Assembly: GCA_903845055.1 (NCBI GenBank)
Contig: CAIMWF010000010.1
Span: forward strand, 1-34,862
Direction: 5' to 3'
Length of the DNA: 34,862 nucleotides
DNA from: an uncultured Bacteroidales bacterium
GTDB taxonomy: Bacteria > Bacteroidota > Bacteroidia > Bacteroidales > FEN-979
Positions within the stretch are counted from its first letter, which is position 1. Every line of letters begins with the position of its first letter. A program made the translations under genes and the position numbers. The notes below the pieces were generated by a model. The model saw only the letters and a list, made by a program, of their open reading frames with translations, ran no database searches and was not told the DNA's origin. This document shows, in pieces, positions 7,885 through 15,390 of the stretch.

Positions 7885-9374
7885 CAGAAGTGGAAATAGA
7901 TGAAGGGCGTATTGGTTTGCGATAGCAGGTACATCGTGGATACAAAGAGTACCAGCACCACCGCGATGATCGTTCCCAGCGACCATCCCGCCTGCAAAAG
8001 AGGGCCGCCGTTGTCGCCCCGCCGCACCATCCCCGCCCGGAGCCATTTCCCGGTATCCCGGAAAAGGGTGGTCGAACCAAGCACGGCCACTACGGCCATG
8101 ACCACGAATTCACGGGTAAAATATGCACGCAACGCCGGCCAGGATGTTGCGACACCCCGGGCACCGGCCATTACACGGAGGAATTTCAGGGCTTCCGTGA
8201 GGGTGTCTGCACGGAAAAAAACCATGGAGACCACGATGAAGAAAACCATGTAAAGGTGTGCCAGCGGGCGGAAACGCCGCACGATCCATCTCCCGGGTTT
8301 TGTGCGCTCCCAAACCAGCATCACGCCGTTCAGGGTTCCCCAGGCGACAAAATGCCAGGCGGGCCCGTGCCAGAAGCCGCAGAGGACAAAGGTTGCCATC
8401 GCGGCGAACAGGTAGATGATCCCTTCTGACCGGAAACCGGCGTACCGGTCCTTTTTCAGCTTCCCTGAAATAGACCAGGCCAACGGCAGGAACAGAAAAT
8501 CGCGCAGCCACGTGGAGAGCGAGATGTGCCACCGCTGCCAGAATTCCTTCACCGACCGGGAGCTATAGGGAAAGTTGAAGTTTTCCACGAACGCAAACCC
8601 GAACATCCTGCCAAGGCCGATAGCCATGTCGGTATATCCCGAAAAATCATAATAGATACGGAGGGCGTAGCACGCGGCACCCAGCCAGGCCAGCGGGGTG
8701 CTGAGCAATTCCGTGGGGGTGGTGAAAACCTGGTCGGCCACCCAGGCGATCGGGCTCGAAATGACGACCTTTTTGAAAAGGCCCAGTGCAAAACGACTGA
8801 TCCCCGATGAAAACTTCTCCAGGGTTACGGTCCTTTGGCTGATCTGCCCCGACAGCTCCCGGTAGCGGTCGATGGGACCTGCAATCAACTGCGGGAACAT
8901 GGCCAGGTAAAGGGCGAGACCGGTGAAATTGCGCTGCGGGGCCGATTCCCTGCGCTTTACGCTCACCAGGTAAGTGATGGCCTTGAAGGTGAAGAAGGAG
9001 ATCCCCAGCGGCAGGATCACGTCGTGTACCATGATCGGAGACAATCCCAGCAGGCGGATCAAAACACCGGCATTGTGAACCGCGAACCCGGTGTATTTGA
9101 ACACGCCGAGCAGCAGGAGGTTCAGCACAATGCCGGCGGTGAGCATCCGTTTTCGTGCCTGCTCCCCATCCGGCCTCCCGATGGCCAGCCCCATGCCGTA
9201 ATTCAATACAACGGACCCGGCCAGGACGAGGGTGCTGGTAACACCACCCCAGGCATAGAAGACGAAGCTGGCCAGCAGCAGTGCCATGTTTTTCAGCTGT
9301 CGTGGCACCAGGAAATAAACAAGCAGGGTAACGGGAAGGAACCAGTAGATAAAGAAAAGGGAATTGAACAACAT
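7884..9374 (-). CDS. MBOAT family O-acyltransferase (AlgI-like)
   Basis: 496 residues with about ten hydrophobic segments across the inner membrane, close to the usual AlgI length. Family signatures are clear: MLFNSLFFIYWFLP at the N terminus, FPQLIAGPIDRY at 160-171, RIYYDFSGYTDMAIGLG at 239-255, EFWQRWHISLSTWLRD at 277-292 (His283) and LCGFWHGPAWHFVAWG at 331-346, with His336 the putative catalytic histidine. The enzyme is expected to move an acetyl group from a cytoplasmic donor across the membrane to the downstream AlgJ-like protein. The pair probably decorates a secreted or capsular polysaccharide. A TAnnTTTG-like promoter lies about 26 nt upstream. Confidence 0.92.
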   Translation of the reverse strand: MLFNSLFFIYWFLPVTLLVYFLVPRQLKNMALLLASFVFYAWGGVTSTLVLAGSVVLNYGMGLAIGRPDGEQARKRMLTAGIVLNLLLLGVFKYTGFAVHNAGVLIRLLGLSPIMVHDVILPLGISFFTFKAITYLVSVKRRESAPQRNFTGLALYLAMFPQLIAGPIDRYRELSGQISQRTVTLEKFSSGISRFALGLFKKVVISSPIAWVADQVFTTPTELLSTPLAWLGAACYALRIYYDFSGYTDMAIGLGRMFGFAFVENFNFPYSSRSVKEFWQRWHISLSTWLRDFLFLPLAWSISGKLKKDRYAGFRSEGIIYLFAAMATFVLCGFWHGPAWHFVAWGTLNGVMLVWERTKPGRWIVRRFRPLAHLYMVFFIVVSMVFFRADTLTEALKFLRVMAGARGVATSWPALRAYFTREFVVMAVVAVLGSTTLFRDTGKWLRAGMVRRGDNGGPLLQAGWSLGTIIAVVLVLFVSTMYLLSQTNTPFIYFHF

Positions 9375-9399
9375 GCCGGCAGCCGATAGTTTATGTCGG

Positions 9400-9416
9400 T
9401 AAAAGTAGTATTTTTA
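9400..9416. promoter_or_regulatory. Divergent promoter candidates for the MBOAT gene (-) and the saccharopine dehydrogenase-like gene (+)
   Basis: On the minus strand TACTTTTA lies at 9407-9400, and on the plus strand TATTTTTA at 9409-9416; each differs from the Bacteroidetes -7 consensus TAnnTTTG only at the last base. They lie about 26 nt upstream of the respective ATGs, in the only gap between the divergent genes. No clear TTTG -33 box was seen. Position and similarity only. Confidence 0.35.
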
Positions 9417-9440
9417 TCCCTGTTAAGAAAAACCGGAATT

Positions 9441-10595
9441 ATGAAGATTATTGTACTCGGCGCGGGCCTCGTCGGGGGACCCATGGCCATCGATCTTTCG
9501 AAGGATAAGGCATTTGAAGTGACTGTTGCCGATATAAACCCGGCTGCACTCCAGGCGATTGCCGGCCGGCAAAGCGGGTTTGGGCGCCCCATTGCCACCG
9601 TCACCGCCGACCTGTCCGATCCCGCCAGGGTGGCGCATCTGGTGGCCGGTCACGACATGGTGATAAACGCCGTTCCCGGCTTCATGGGATTTCAAACACT
9701 GAAGGCCATCATCGGGGCGGGGAAAAACGTGGTGGATATCGCCTTTTTTATTGAAGATCCCTTCGAACTCGATGAGCTGGCCCGCCAGAAGAATGTCACC
9801 GCCATCATGGACATGGGCGTGGCCCCCGGCATGTGCAACGTGCTCATCGGGTATGCCGACCACCTGTTCGACGAAACATTGGATATTCTCTACATGGTGG
9901 GCGGGCTGCCCGAAATCCGCGAATGGCCCTATGAATACAAGGCCGTTTTTTCGCCGGTTGATGTGATCGAGGAATACACGCGGCCGGCGCGCTACATCGA
10001 AAACGGCAAGTTTATCATAAAACCCGCCCTCTCTGATCCCGAACTGATCACCTTCCCGGGCATCGGCACCCTGGAGGCCTTCAACACCGACGGGCTGCGG
10101 TCGCTGGCGCACACGGTGAAATGCCCCAACATGAAGGAGAAAACCCTCCGTTACCCCGGTCACATCGACAAGATGCGGCTGCTGCGGGAGACCGGTTTTT
10201 TCAGCCAGGAGGAGATCGAGGTGCGCGGCGTGTGCATCAAACCCATGGACCTTACGGCACGGCTGCTCTTCCCGAAATGGAAACTGGAGGAGGGCGAGGT
10301 TGACATCACCGTGATGCAGGTAATGGCTGAAGGAATGAAAGACCGAAAAAAAATTCGCTATACCTGGGACCTGTACGACAAATACGATCCCATCACCCGC
10401 ATCCATTCGATGGCCCGAACCACCGGGTATTCGGCGACCGTCGCCCTGCGCATGATCGCCGACGGACTTTATACCCGCAAGGGGATCTCGGTTCCCGAAT
10501 TCATCGGGAAACAGCCTGCATGCGTCACCTATATGCTGCAGGGGCTGAAACAGAGGGGGGTTGTTTACCGGGAGACCCTGGAGAATATCGAATAA
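9441..10595 (+). CDS. Saccharopine dehydrogenase-like NAD(P)-dependent oxidoreductase
   Basis: An in-frame ATG exists at 9393, but I take the ATG at 9441 (MKIIVLGAGLVGGPMA) because it places the Rossmann dinucleotide motif GAGLVG at residues 7-12, the normal distance from the start. This gives 384 residues, the usual size of the saccharopine dehydrogenase family (glutamate-forming, LYS9-like). AVPGFMGFQTLKAIIGAGKNVVDIAFF, split over the end of the Rossmann domain, and the MDMGVAPGMCNVL block fit that family, followed by the C-terminal catalytic/dimerisation domain. Members act in lysine catabolism or synthesis, and relatives work on carboxynorspermidine or other opine-like substrates. Sequence alone does not separate these here. 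It is followed 59 nt later by a HEAT-like gene. Confidence 0.85.
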   Translation: MKIIVLGAGLVGGPMAIDLSKDKAFEVTVADINPAALQAIAGRQSGFGRPIATVTADLSDPARVAHLVAGHDMVINAVPGFMGFQTLKAIIGAGKNVVDIAFFIEDPFELDELARQKNVTAIMDMGVAPGMCNVLIGYADHLFDETLDILYMVGGLPEIREWPYEYKAVFSPVDVIEEYTRPARYIENGKFIIKPALSDPELITFPGIGTLEAFNTDGLRSLAHTVKCPNMKEKTLRYPGHIDKMRLLRETGFFSQEEIEVRGVCIKPMDLTARLLFPKWKLEEGEVDITVMQVMAEGMKDRKKIRYTWDLYDKYDPITRIHSMARTTGYSATVALRMIADGLYTRKGISVPEFIGKQPACVTYMLQGLKQRGVVYRETLENIE

Positions 10596-10654
10596 CGGAT
10601 ATTGAACATTGTATATCGAAGTGTGGAGAAACGAATGATTACCGGGTAACATTT

Positions 10655-11179
10655 ATGGAACTGAATTCATTCCTGACCGATAAGGGCATCAAGCCGAAAG
10701 AGAAGACAGAAATTCTTGCCGCGATGATCGCCGAAAAGGAGATCATGGTAGCGCAACTGGCCGGTTTTGCGAAGATGGCGAAGGAACCGGTGAAGGCGAC
10801 CTGCATGGAGGCCCTGGAACATGCCACGCTTGCAAATCCGGCCATCCTCGATGAGGCATCTTTTGATTTTGTCGTTCAATCCCTGAAAGACAAAGGACCC
10901 CGTGTGAAATGGGAATCGGCAAGGGTGATCGCCAACACCGCCCATCTTTTCAAAGGCAGGCTCGGCCCGGCCGTCGAAAACCTGCTGGCCAACACAGAAC
11001 ACCCGGGGACCGTGGTGCGCTGGAGCGCGGCCTTCGCGCTTGGCGGGATCCTGAAATTAAACACTTCCCTGAACAATGAACTGGTTCCGGCCATCCGGGC
11101 CATCGTGGAACGGGAAAAGAAGGAGAGCATCAGGAAGCTCTACCTGCAGGCCATGAGGAAAGTGACGAGTGACGAATGA
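10655..11179 (+). CDS. Small HEAT-like helical repeat protein
   Basis: The frame is open further upstream into the previous gene, but the first start beyond that gene is the ATG at 10655 (MELNSFLTDKG), giving 174 residues. The sequence is all helical, with HEAT-like pairs such as VKWESARVIANTAHLF and GTVVRWSAAFALGGILKLN. These repeats usually form protein-binding superhelices; no enzymatic motif or signal peptide is seen. The last residues, KVTSDE, and the TGA stop are encoded by a heptamer repeat (AGTGACG units) that starts within the gene. The protein's natural C terminus has therefore probably been rewritten by repeat growth. The function is unknown. Confidence 0.72.
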   Translation: MELNSFLTDKGIKPKEKTEILAAMIAEKEIMVAQLAGFAKMAKEPVKATCMEALEHATLANPAILDEASFDFVVQSLKDKGPRVKWESARVIANTAHLFKGRLGPAVENLLANTEHPGTVVRWSAAFALGGILKLNTSLNNELVPAIRAIVEREKKESIRKLYLQAMRKVTSDE

Positions 11180-11188
11180 CGAGTGACG
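11161..11188 (+). repeat. Heptamer tandem array (AGTGACG x4) overlapping the stop codon of the HEAT-like gene
   Basis: Four units of 7 bp: AGTGACG, AGTGACG, AATGACG, AGTGACG. TGA occurs in every unit at the same offset. Because 7 is not a multiple of 3, consecutive units place TGA in all three plus-strand frames. The actual stop of the gene (11177-11179) is one of these TGAs. Confidence 0.8.
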
Positions 11189-11225
11189 GATCAAAGGAAT
11201 TTCCGGGGGGAAAGCAGCCACGCAA

Positions 11226-11333
11226 TTCACATTTCAGATTTCAGATTTCGCATTTTTTTACTTACAATATTTTGAATGTGAGATGTGATATCTGAAATCT
11301 GATAAATCTCAAATCTGAAATCTGAAATGTGAA
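11226..11333. terminator. 23-bp perfect inverted repeat between convergent genes (bidirectional terminator-like)
   Basis: The arm 11226-11248 is the exact reverse complement of 11311-11333. Both arms are built of CTGAAAT/ATTTCAG heptamers. The 62-nt loop (11249-11310) also carries CTGAAAT-like units. It lies between the 3' ends of the HEAT-like gene (+) and the glutamine synthetase family gene (-). Position supports transcription stop or RNA 3'-end protection, but there is no U-tract directly after the stem, so it may simply be a repeat. Confidence 0.5.
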
Positions 11334-11338
11334 GGACA

Positions 11339-12844
11339 CTACCCGCAATGCAGGTATGCGTTGACAAGTTTCATCACCTCTTTTTCCTGGTTTTTAACCC
11401 GGTCGCGGAGATCGGCGTCGTTGAAGCTTTTCAGGTAGCGGATCAGCCCGTCGATGATCTGTTTCGGGAAGATGCCGTGCTCCTCGTAAATGGCGCGGTG
11501 TTTTTCAAGGTAGTCGGCCGATTCCCAGCAGGAGAAGGGCAGTTGCTGAAGTTCGTTGACCCTTGACTTGTATTTTTCTTCGAAGATATTGACATCGACA
11601 TAGGTTTTCGCGGCCATCTCCAGGGCGTTCGCCATCTCGATGCCATGACGCGCAGCCACCGTGAGGCCCGCGAAAAGCAGGTAGATGTCGGCCGACCCGT
11701 CGGGACAGCGGAACTCGACCGTTTGACGGCCTCCGAATCCCTGCTGGGTGTCTTTTTCCTGCGGGTTGGCATCGGTGATCATGTCGTGCTTGCTGCCCCA
11801 GCCAAGGGGGACGCGTACCAGCACCGAACGGTTGCGGTCGCCCCAGCATACATTGGTGGGCGCCTCCTGGTGCGGGACCAGGCGAAAGTAACTCGTGGGG
11901 ATCATGTTCCCGAAGGCGGTGAGCGATTGCGACAGGTCAAGATACCCGGCAATCGCCTTGCGGGCGGTATCGGAGAGTTTCCCGTTGTCGAGCATCACGC
12001 TGCTGCCGTTTTTCATGAGCCGCGTGTGCACGTGCATCCCGCTGCCGGCTTTGCCGGTGGTGATCTTGGGGGCAAAGGTGATGGTGACACCGTATTTGTG
12101 GGCCAGCGAACGCAGCACCCATTTGGCGATCATCAGCTGGTCGGCTGCATCTTCGAGGCGCACCGGGGTGAATTCAATTTCGTTCTGTTCGTACGACATG
12201 CCCGATTCGGTAAAGTTGCCCACCTCGGAATGGCCGTATTTGATGAATCCGCCGCACCTGGCAATCGCGTGCATGGCTTCGATGCGCAGTTTTTCCCATT
12301 TACAGAAGGGCGAAGACTCGTGGTAGCCGCGCTGGTCAACCGCCTCGAACAGGCTGTCCTGCTCGCTGATGATGTAATATTCAAGTTCGCCCATCACCTC
12401 GAACGAAAGCCCGGTTCTTGCTTTCAGCACCTCGTGCGACTTCCGCAGGATGTGCTCGGGCGAGTTGGCATAGGGCTGCCCGTCCTTGTCGTAGTATGAG
12501 CAGAGGATGTCGACTGCCGGGATGGGGGAGAAGGGGTTGACGAATGCCGAACGATAGCGGGGGATCACGTAAAGGTCGGAAGATCCCGCCTCGACATAGT
12601 TCGGGAAAAGACTGGAACCATCGACGCGCTCGCCTGCGCTGAGGATGCTGTCGAGGTGCTGGCGGTCCTTGATGATGAAATTGAGCGTCTTGAGCCGGCT
12701 GTCGGCTGCCGAATAACGGAAGTTCAGCATCTGGATGCCGTTCGCTTCAATGAAGCGGATCAGGTCGGCTTTGGTAAAATCATCGGCGGGTTTGTCGAGG
12801 AAGTGCACGAGGGCGTTGGGATTCAGCGAAATGTTGTCATTCAT
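11339..12844 (-). CDS. Glutamine synthetase family protein (type I-like, no obvious adenylylation site)
   Basis: 501 residues, slightly longer than typical GlnA (~470). Family motifs are in order: the beta-grasp N-terminal domain to ~110, MGELEYYI at 151-158 with metal-binding Glu, YEQNEIEFTP at 218-227, the ATP-binding block PKITTGKAGSGMHVH at 259-273, and WGDRNRSVLVRVP at 334-346 with catalytic Arg. An FRCPDGSAD motif replaces the usual FRxPD region. The usual Tyr adenylylation loop (NLYDLP-like) is not recognisable; the corresponding stretch reads NELQQLPFSC. The enzyme may be a true ammonia-assimilating synthetase or a gamma-glutamyl-amide ligase of the same fold. It is divergent from the TerC gene with a shared 100-nt promoter region. 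Confidence 0.88.
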   Translation of the reverse strand: MNDNISLNPNALVHFLDKPADDFTKADLIRFIEANGIQMLNFRYSAADSRLKTLNFIIKDRQHLDSILSAGERVDGSSLFPNYVEAGSSDLYVIPRYRSAFVNPFSPIPAVDILCSYYDKDGQPYANSPEHILRKSHEVLKARTGLSFEVMGELEYYIISEQDSLFEAVDQRGYHESSPFCKWEKLRIEAMHAIARCGGFIKYGHSEVGNFTESGMSYEQNEIEFTPVRLEDAADQLMIAKWVLRSLAHKYGVTITFAPKITTGKAGSGMHVHTRLMKNGSSVMLDNGKLSDTARKAIAGYLDLSQSLTAFGNMIPTSYFRLVPHQEAPTNVCWGDRNRSVLVRVPLGWGSKHDMITDANPQEKDTQQGFGGRQTVEFRCPDGSADIYLLFAGLTVAARHGIEMANALEMAAKTYVDVNIFEEKYKSRVNELQQLPFSCWESADYLEKHRAIYEEHGIFPKQIIDGLIRYLKSFNDADLRDRVKNQEKEVMKLVNAYLHCG

Positions 12845-12876
12845 GGCCTTTATGATTCAGTGAATATCAGGGGCGA

Positions 12877-12903
12877 CAAAAGTAAGAATATTTTATAACT
12901 TTG
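12877..12903. promoter_or_regulatory. Divergent consensus -7 elements for the glutamine synthetase family gene (-) and TerC gene (+)
   Basis: TACTTTTG on the minus strand (12884-12877) and TAACTTTG on the plus strand (12896-12903) both match the Bacteroidetes -7 consensus TAnnTTTG exactly. They lie about 33 nt and 41 nt from the respective start codons and are separated by only 11 bp, so the two promoters should compete or be co-regulated. No convincing -33 TTTG was found. Confidence 0.5.
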
Positions 12904-12944
12904 TCATCCTGTCACCTCAACCTCTCATACTCATTTGCGATGGA

Positions 12945-14015
12945 ATGACCAACCTGAACGAAATTGTCTTCTTCACCTCCTTCATCCTCTTCATCGGCAT
13001 CATGCTGGGGATCGACCTGGGTTTTTTCCAGAAGAAGAACCATGCCCAGTCGGTTCGGGAGGCGGTTGCCTGGACCCTGGTCTGGGTGGGAGTTTCCGTA
13101 GGGTTTTACCTGCTCATCCGTTTTCACGGGAACTGGATTCACGGCAGCCATACCATCGAAGCGCTCCAGGCGCGCATCACCAAATTCCACCACCCGATCA
13201 ACATCACCGGGCTGAGCCTCCAGGAGGCCATCAGCCGCTACAACCGGAACCTTTCGCTCGAGTACCTCACCGGTTACCTCATCGAATATTCCCTCTCGGT
13301 CGACAATGTCTTTGTCATCGTCATGATCTTCATCTCCTTCAACATCAAGCCAAAATACTTCAAGCGGGTCCTTTTCTGGGGGATCCTGGGGGCCGTGGTC
13401 ATGCGTTTTCTTTTTATTTTCGCGGCGAGCGCGCTGATCCAGCGCTTTGCATGGTTTCTCTTCGTTTTCGGGGGAATGCTGCTGATCATCGGGTTCAGGA
13501 TGGGCTACCAGTTCCTGTATGGCGCGGAGGACGAACAGATCGACACCGAAAAGCACCCGGTGGTCAGGATGGCTTCACGTTTTTTCAATGTTGCGGATGA
13601 TGAGCACGTGGAAACCTTTTTCCTTCGCCGGCAGGGCAGGCTTTATGTCACGCCGCTTTTCATCGTTTTGCTGGTCATCGAGTTCTCGGATGTTTTATTT
13701 GCAGTCGATTCGGTCCCGGCAGTGTTTTCGGTGACGCAGGATCCTTACATCGTCTTTTTCTCGAACATCTTTGCCATCCTCGGGCTGCGCTCCCTGTTTT
13801 TCCTGGTGATGGATGTCATGAACCGGTTCCACTACCTCAAAATGGGACTGGCGGTGCTGCTGACCTTTGTCGGGGTGAAGATGCTGGTGCACGACATTTT
13901 CAGGATATCCACCAATGTCTCCCTTATCGTCATCGCCTCCATCCTTGCCGCCAGCATCCTGGCCTCGAACCTGAGAACCTTCATTATCAGGAGAAAACTG
14001 AATTTGAAGATTTGA
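12945..14015 (+). CDS. TerC/Alx family integral membrane protein
   Basis: 356 residues with about nine hydrophobic segments. The two family signatures are present: LIEYSLSVDNVFVI around residue 112-125 and IEFSDVLFAVDSVPAVFSVTQ around 245-265. Acidic residues inside these membrane helices (Glu114, Asp120 and the EFSD/FAVDS pair) are those linked to metal transport in the family; Alx-type relatives in other bacteria handle manganese. Residues ~62-105 form an extended soluble loop. No yybP-ykoY-type riboswitch is evident in the short leader. The final codons (NLKI, stop) are supplied by the octamer array that follows. Confidence 0.9.
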   Translation: MTNLNEIVFFTSFILFIGIMLGIDLGFFQKKNHAQSVREAVAWTLVWVGVSVGFYLLIRFHGNWIHGSHTIEALQARITKFHHPINITGLSLQEAISRYNRNLSLEYLTGYLIEYSLSVDNVFVIVMIFISFNIKPKYFKRVLFWGILGAVVMRFLFIFAASALIQRFAWFLFVFGGMLLIIGFRMGYQFLYGAEDEQIDTEKHPVVRMASRFFNVADDEHVETFFLRRQGRLYVTPLFIVLLVIEFSDVLFAVDSVPAVFSVTQDPYIVFFSNIFAILGLRSLFFLVMDVMNRFHYLKMGLAVLLTFVGVKMLVHDIFRISTNVSLIVIASILAASILASNLRTFIIRRKLNLKI

Positions 14016-14144
14016 GGATTTGAGGATTTGAGGATGTGAAGATTTGAGGATTTGAGGATGTGAAGATTTGAGGATTTGAAGATTTGAGAATTTGAGGATG
14101 TGAAGATTTGAGGATGTGAAGATTTGAGGATGTGAAGATTTGAG
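14001..14144 (+). repeat. Octamer tandem array (GATTTGAG/GATGTGAA, 18 units) overlapping the TerC stop codon
   Basis: Eighteen consecutive 8-bp units run without interruption. Variants are GATTTGAG, GATGTGAA, GATTTGAA, AATTTGAG and AATTTGAA. Only positions 1, 4 and 8 vary, G at 4 always occurs with A at 8, and TGA at positions 5-7 is present in every unit. Since 8 is not a multiple of 3, TGA falls in all three plus-strand frames. The TerC stop at 14013-14015 is one of these TGAs. There are no spacers, so this is not a CRISPR array. Confidence 0.9.
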
Positions 14145-14241
14145 AATATCTGAAATCTGAAATATGAGATTTGAAATGTGAAATGATTTCCTCCCTGAAA
14201 TTCCTCCTGATCTGTCACTCGTCACTCGTCACTTGTCATTC
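14145..14241. repeat. Degenerate CTGAAAT heptamers and GTCACTC heptamer array at the 3' end of meaB
   Basis: 14150-14184 holds imperfect CTGAAAT-type units like those of the inverted repeat at 11226-11333. 14214-14241 is GTCACTC, GTCACTC, GTCACTT, GTCATTC; on the minus strand, which codes meaB, every unit carries TGA. The meaB stop (14231-14229) is one of them, and the protein end NDK is repeat-encoded. Together with the octamer array this fills the convergent gap between TerC and meaB. Confidence 0.7.
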
Positions 14242-15356
14242 CTAAAATATCTTGCCAGCATCTCCTGCGCCGCCTGGTAAGGGTTCAGGGTTCCTTTCAT
14301 GATCTCCGCCTCTCTCGAAGCAAGGTCGCGGCTGATCTCTTTCTGGCTGAAGAAGTGCCGGCGGAGGCCCTCTTCGATCGTCTCCCTGAAGACCTGCCGG
14401 TTTTGTTCCATCCGCCGTTGTTGAAAAAATCCGGTTTCGCCGGTGAGCCTGCGGTGCTCCATGATCAGCTCCCATACATGGCCGATCCCCATTTTGGTGC
14501 GGGAAGAGCAAATGTCGGCCACCGGGGTCCAGCCGCTGCCGGGGGGAGGAAAGAGGTGCAGGGCGTTGGCATACTCCACGCGGGCCGTTTTTGCCTTGGC
14601 CAGGTTGTCGCCGTCGGCCTTGTTGATCACGATGGCGTCGGCCATTTCGATGATGCCGCGCTTGATCCCCTGGAGTTCGTCGCCGGCACCGGCCAGCATG
14701 AGGAGCAGGAAGAAATCGACCATCGAGTGGACCGTCGTTTCCGACTGCCCGACCCCAACGGTTTCGATAAAGATTACATCGAACCCTGCGGCCTCGCAAA
14801 GCACGATGGTTTCGCGGGTTTTCCTGGCCACGCCTCCCAGCGATCCTGCAGAGGGCGAAGGACGGATAAAGGCATCCGGGTCGACCGACAACTCCTCCAT
14901 CCGGGTCTTGTCGCCCAGGATGCTGCCCTTTGAGCGGCTGCTGCTGGGGTCAACCGCCAGCACCGCCAGCTTGTGTCCCATTGCCGTCAGGTGTTTCCCG
15001 AGTGCTTCGATAAAAGTACTTTTTCCCACCCCGGGAACCCCCGTTATTCCAATTCTGATGCTCCCTTGCCCGGCTTGCCCTTCATTCGTAAATCGTAAAT
15101 CGTAAATCGTCAATCTTCTAAGGCACTCTGCAATAACTTCCTGTCCCTGCGCCTGGTGTGCCGTGAGGCTGCTCTCCACCAGCGTGATCGCCTTGCTCAG
15201 GATGGTCCGGTTGCCCGCAAAGATCCCTTCGAGGTACTCCTGCGTGGTGAGCCCCCGTGGTTTATGCGCACGGATCTTCCTGGCGACCTCCTCGTTGACC
15301 GGGGATGGCGGATCGATGCCATTCATGACATTGAGAGCGGATTTGTCAGTCATCAT
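14229..15356 (-). CDS. meaB: Methylmalonyl-CoA mutase-associated GTPase, MeaB/ArgK family
   Basis: 375 residues, G3E-type P-loop GTPase that protects and loads adenosylcobalamin into methylmalonyl-CoA mutase. Motifs: Walker A GVPGVGKST at 106-114, AVDPSSSRSKGSILGDKTRM at ~134-153, ETVGVGQSE at 198-206 and NKADGD at 245-250. Two ATGs are adjacent (15356 and 15353); either could be used. Residues ~82-92 (LTIYDLRFTN) just before the nucleotide-binding strand are encoded by a CGTAAAT heptamer array and have no counterpart in the usual family pattern, where the helix runs almost directly into the strand. They look like an in-frame insertion. The mutase subunits are not in the window. The stop codon lies in a second heptamer array. 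Confidence 0.93.
   Translation of the reverse strand: MMTDKSALNVMNGIDPPSPVNEEVARKIRAHKPRGLTTQEYLEGIFAGNRTILSKAITLVESSLTAHQAQGQEVIAECLRRLTIYDLRFTNEGQAGQGSIRIGITGVPGVGKSTFIEALGKHLTAMGHKLAVLAVDPSSSRSKGSILGDKTRMEELSVDPDAFIRPSPSAGSLGGVARKTRETIVLCEAAGFDVIFIETVGVGQSETTVHSMVDFFLLLMLAGAGDELQGIKRGIIEMADAIVINKADGDNLAKAKTARVEYANALHLFPPPGSGWTPVADICSSRTKMGIGHVWELIMEHRRLTGETGFFQQRRMEQNRQVFRETIEEGLRRHFFSQKEISRDLASREAEIMKGTLNPYQAAQEMLARYFRNDK
15084..15114. repeat. CGTAAAT heptamer array inside the meaB coding region
   Basis: About four units of CGTAAAT/CGTCAAT on the plus strand (15087-15114), preceded by a partial unit. The coding (minus) strand reads GATTTAC units, which contain no stop in the frame used. 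They encode residues of about 82-91 of the GTPase. The array resembles the other intergenic heptamers in size and degeneracy but differs in sequence. Confidence 0.8.
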
Positions 15357-15390
15357 GGGTTAGCATTGGGAGGGTGGAGATGTATACAAG

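Noticed and set aside
11645-12499. 284-residue open frame on the plus strand
   Set aside because: It is antisense to the glutamine synthetase family gene and lacks recognisable domains.
12845-12944. Manganese (yybP-ykoY) riboswitch before the TerC gene
   Set aside because: The leader is only about 35 nt from the predicted start and shows no matching stem structure.
14001-14144. CRISPR-like array
   Set aside because: Octamers are contiguous with no spacers, and no cas gene is present; it is a simple tandem repeat.
13695-14225. Minus-strand open frames through the octamer array
   Set aside because: They are low-complexity translations (HPQIFTSSN-type) of the repeat, open only because its reverse strand lacks stops.
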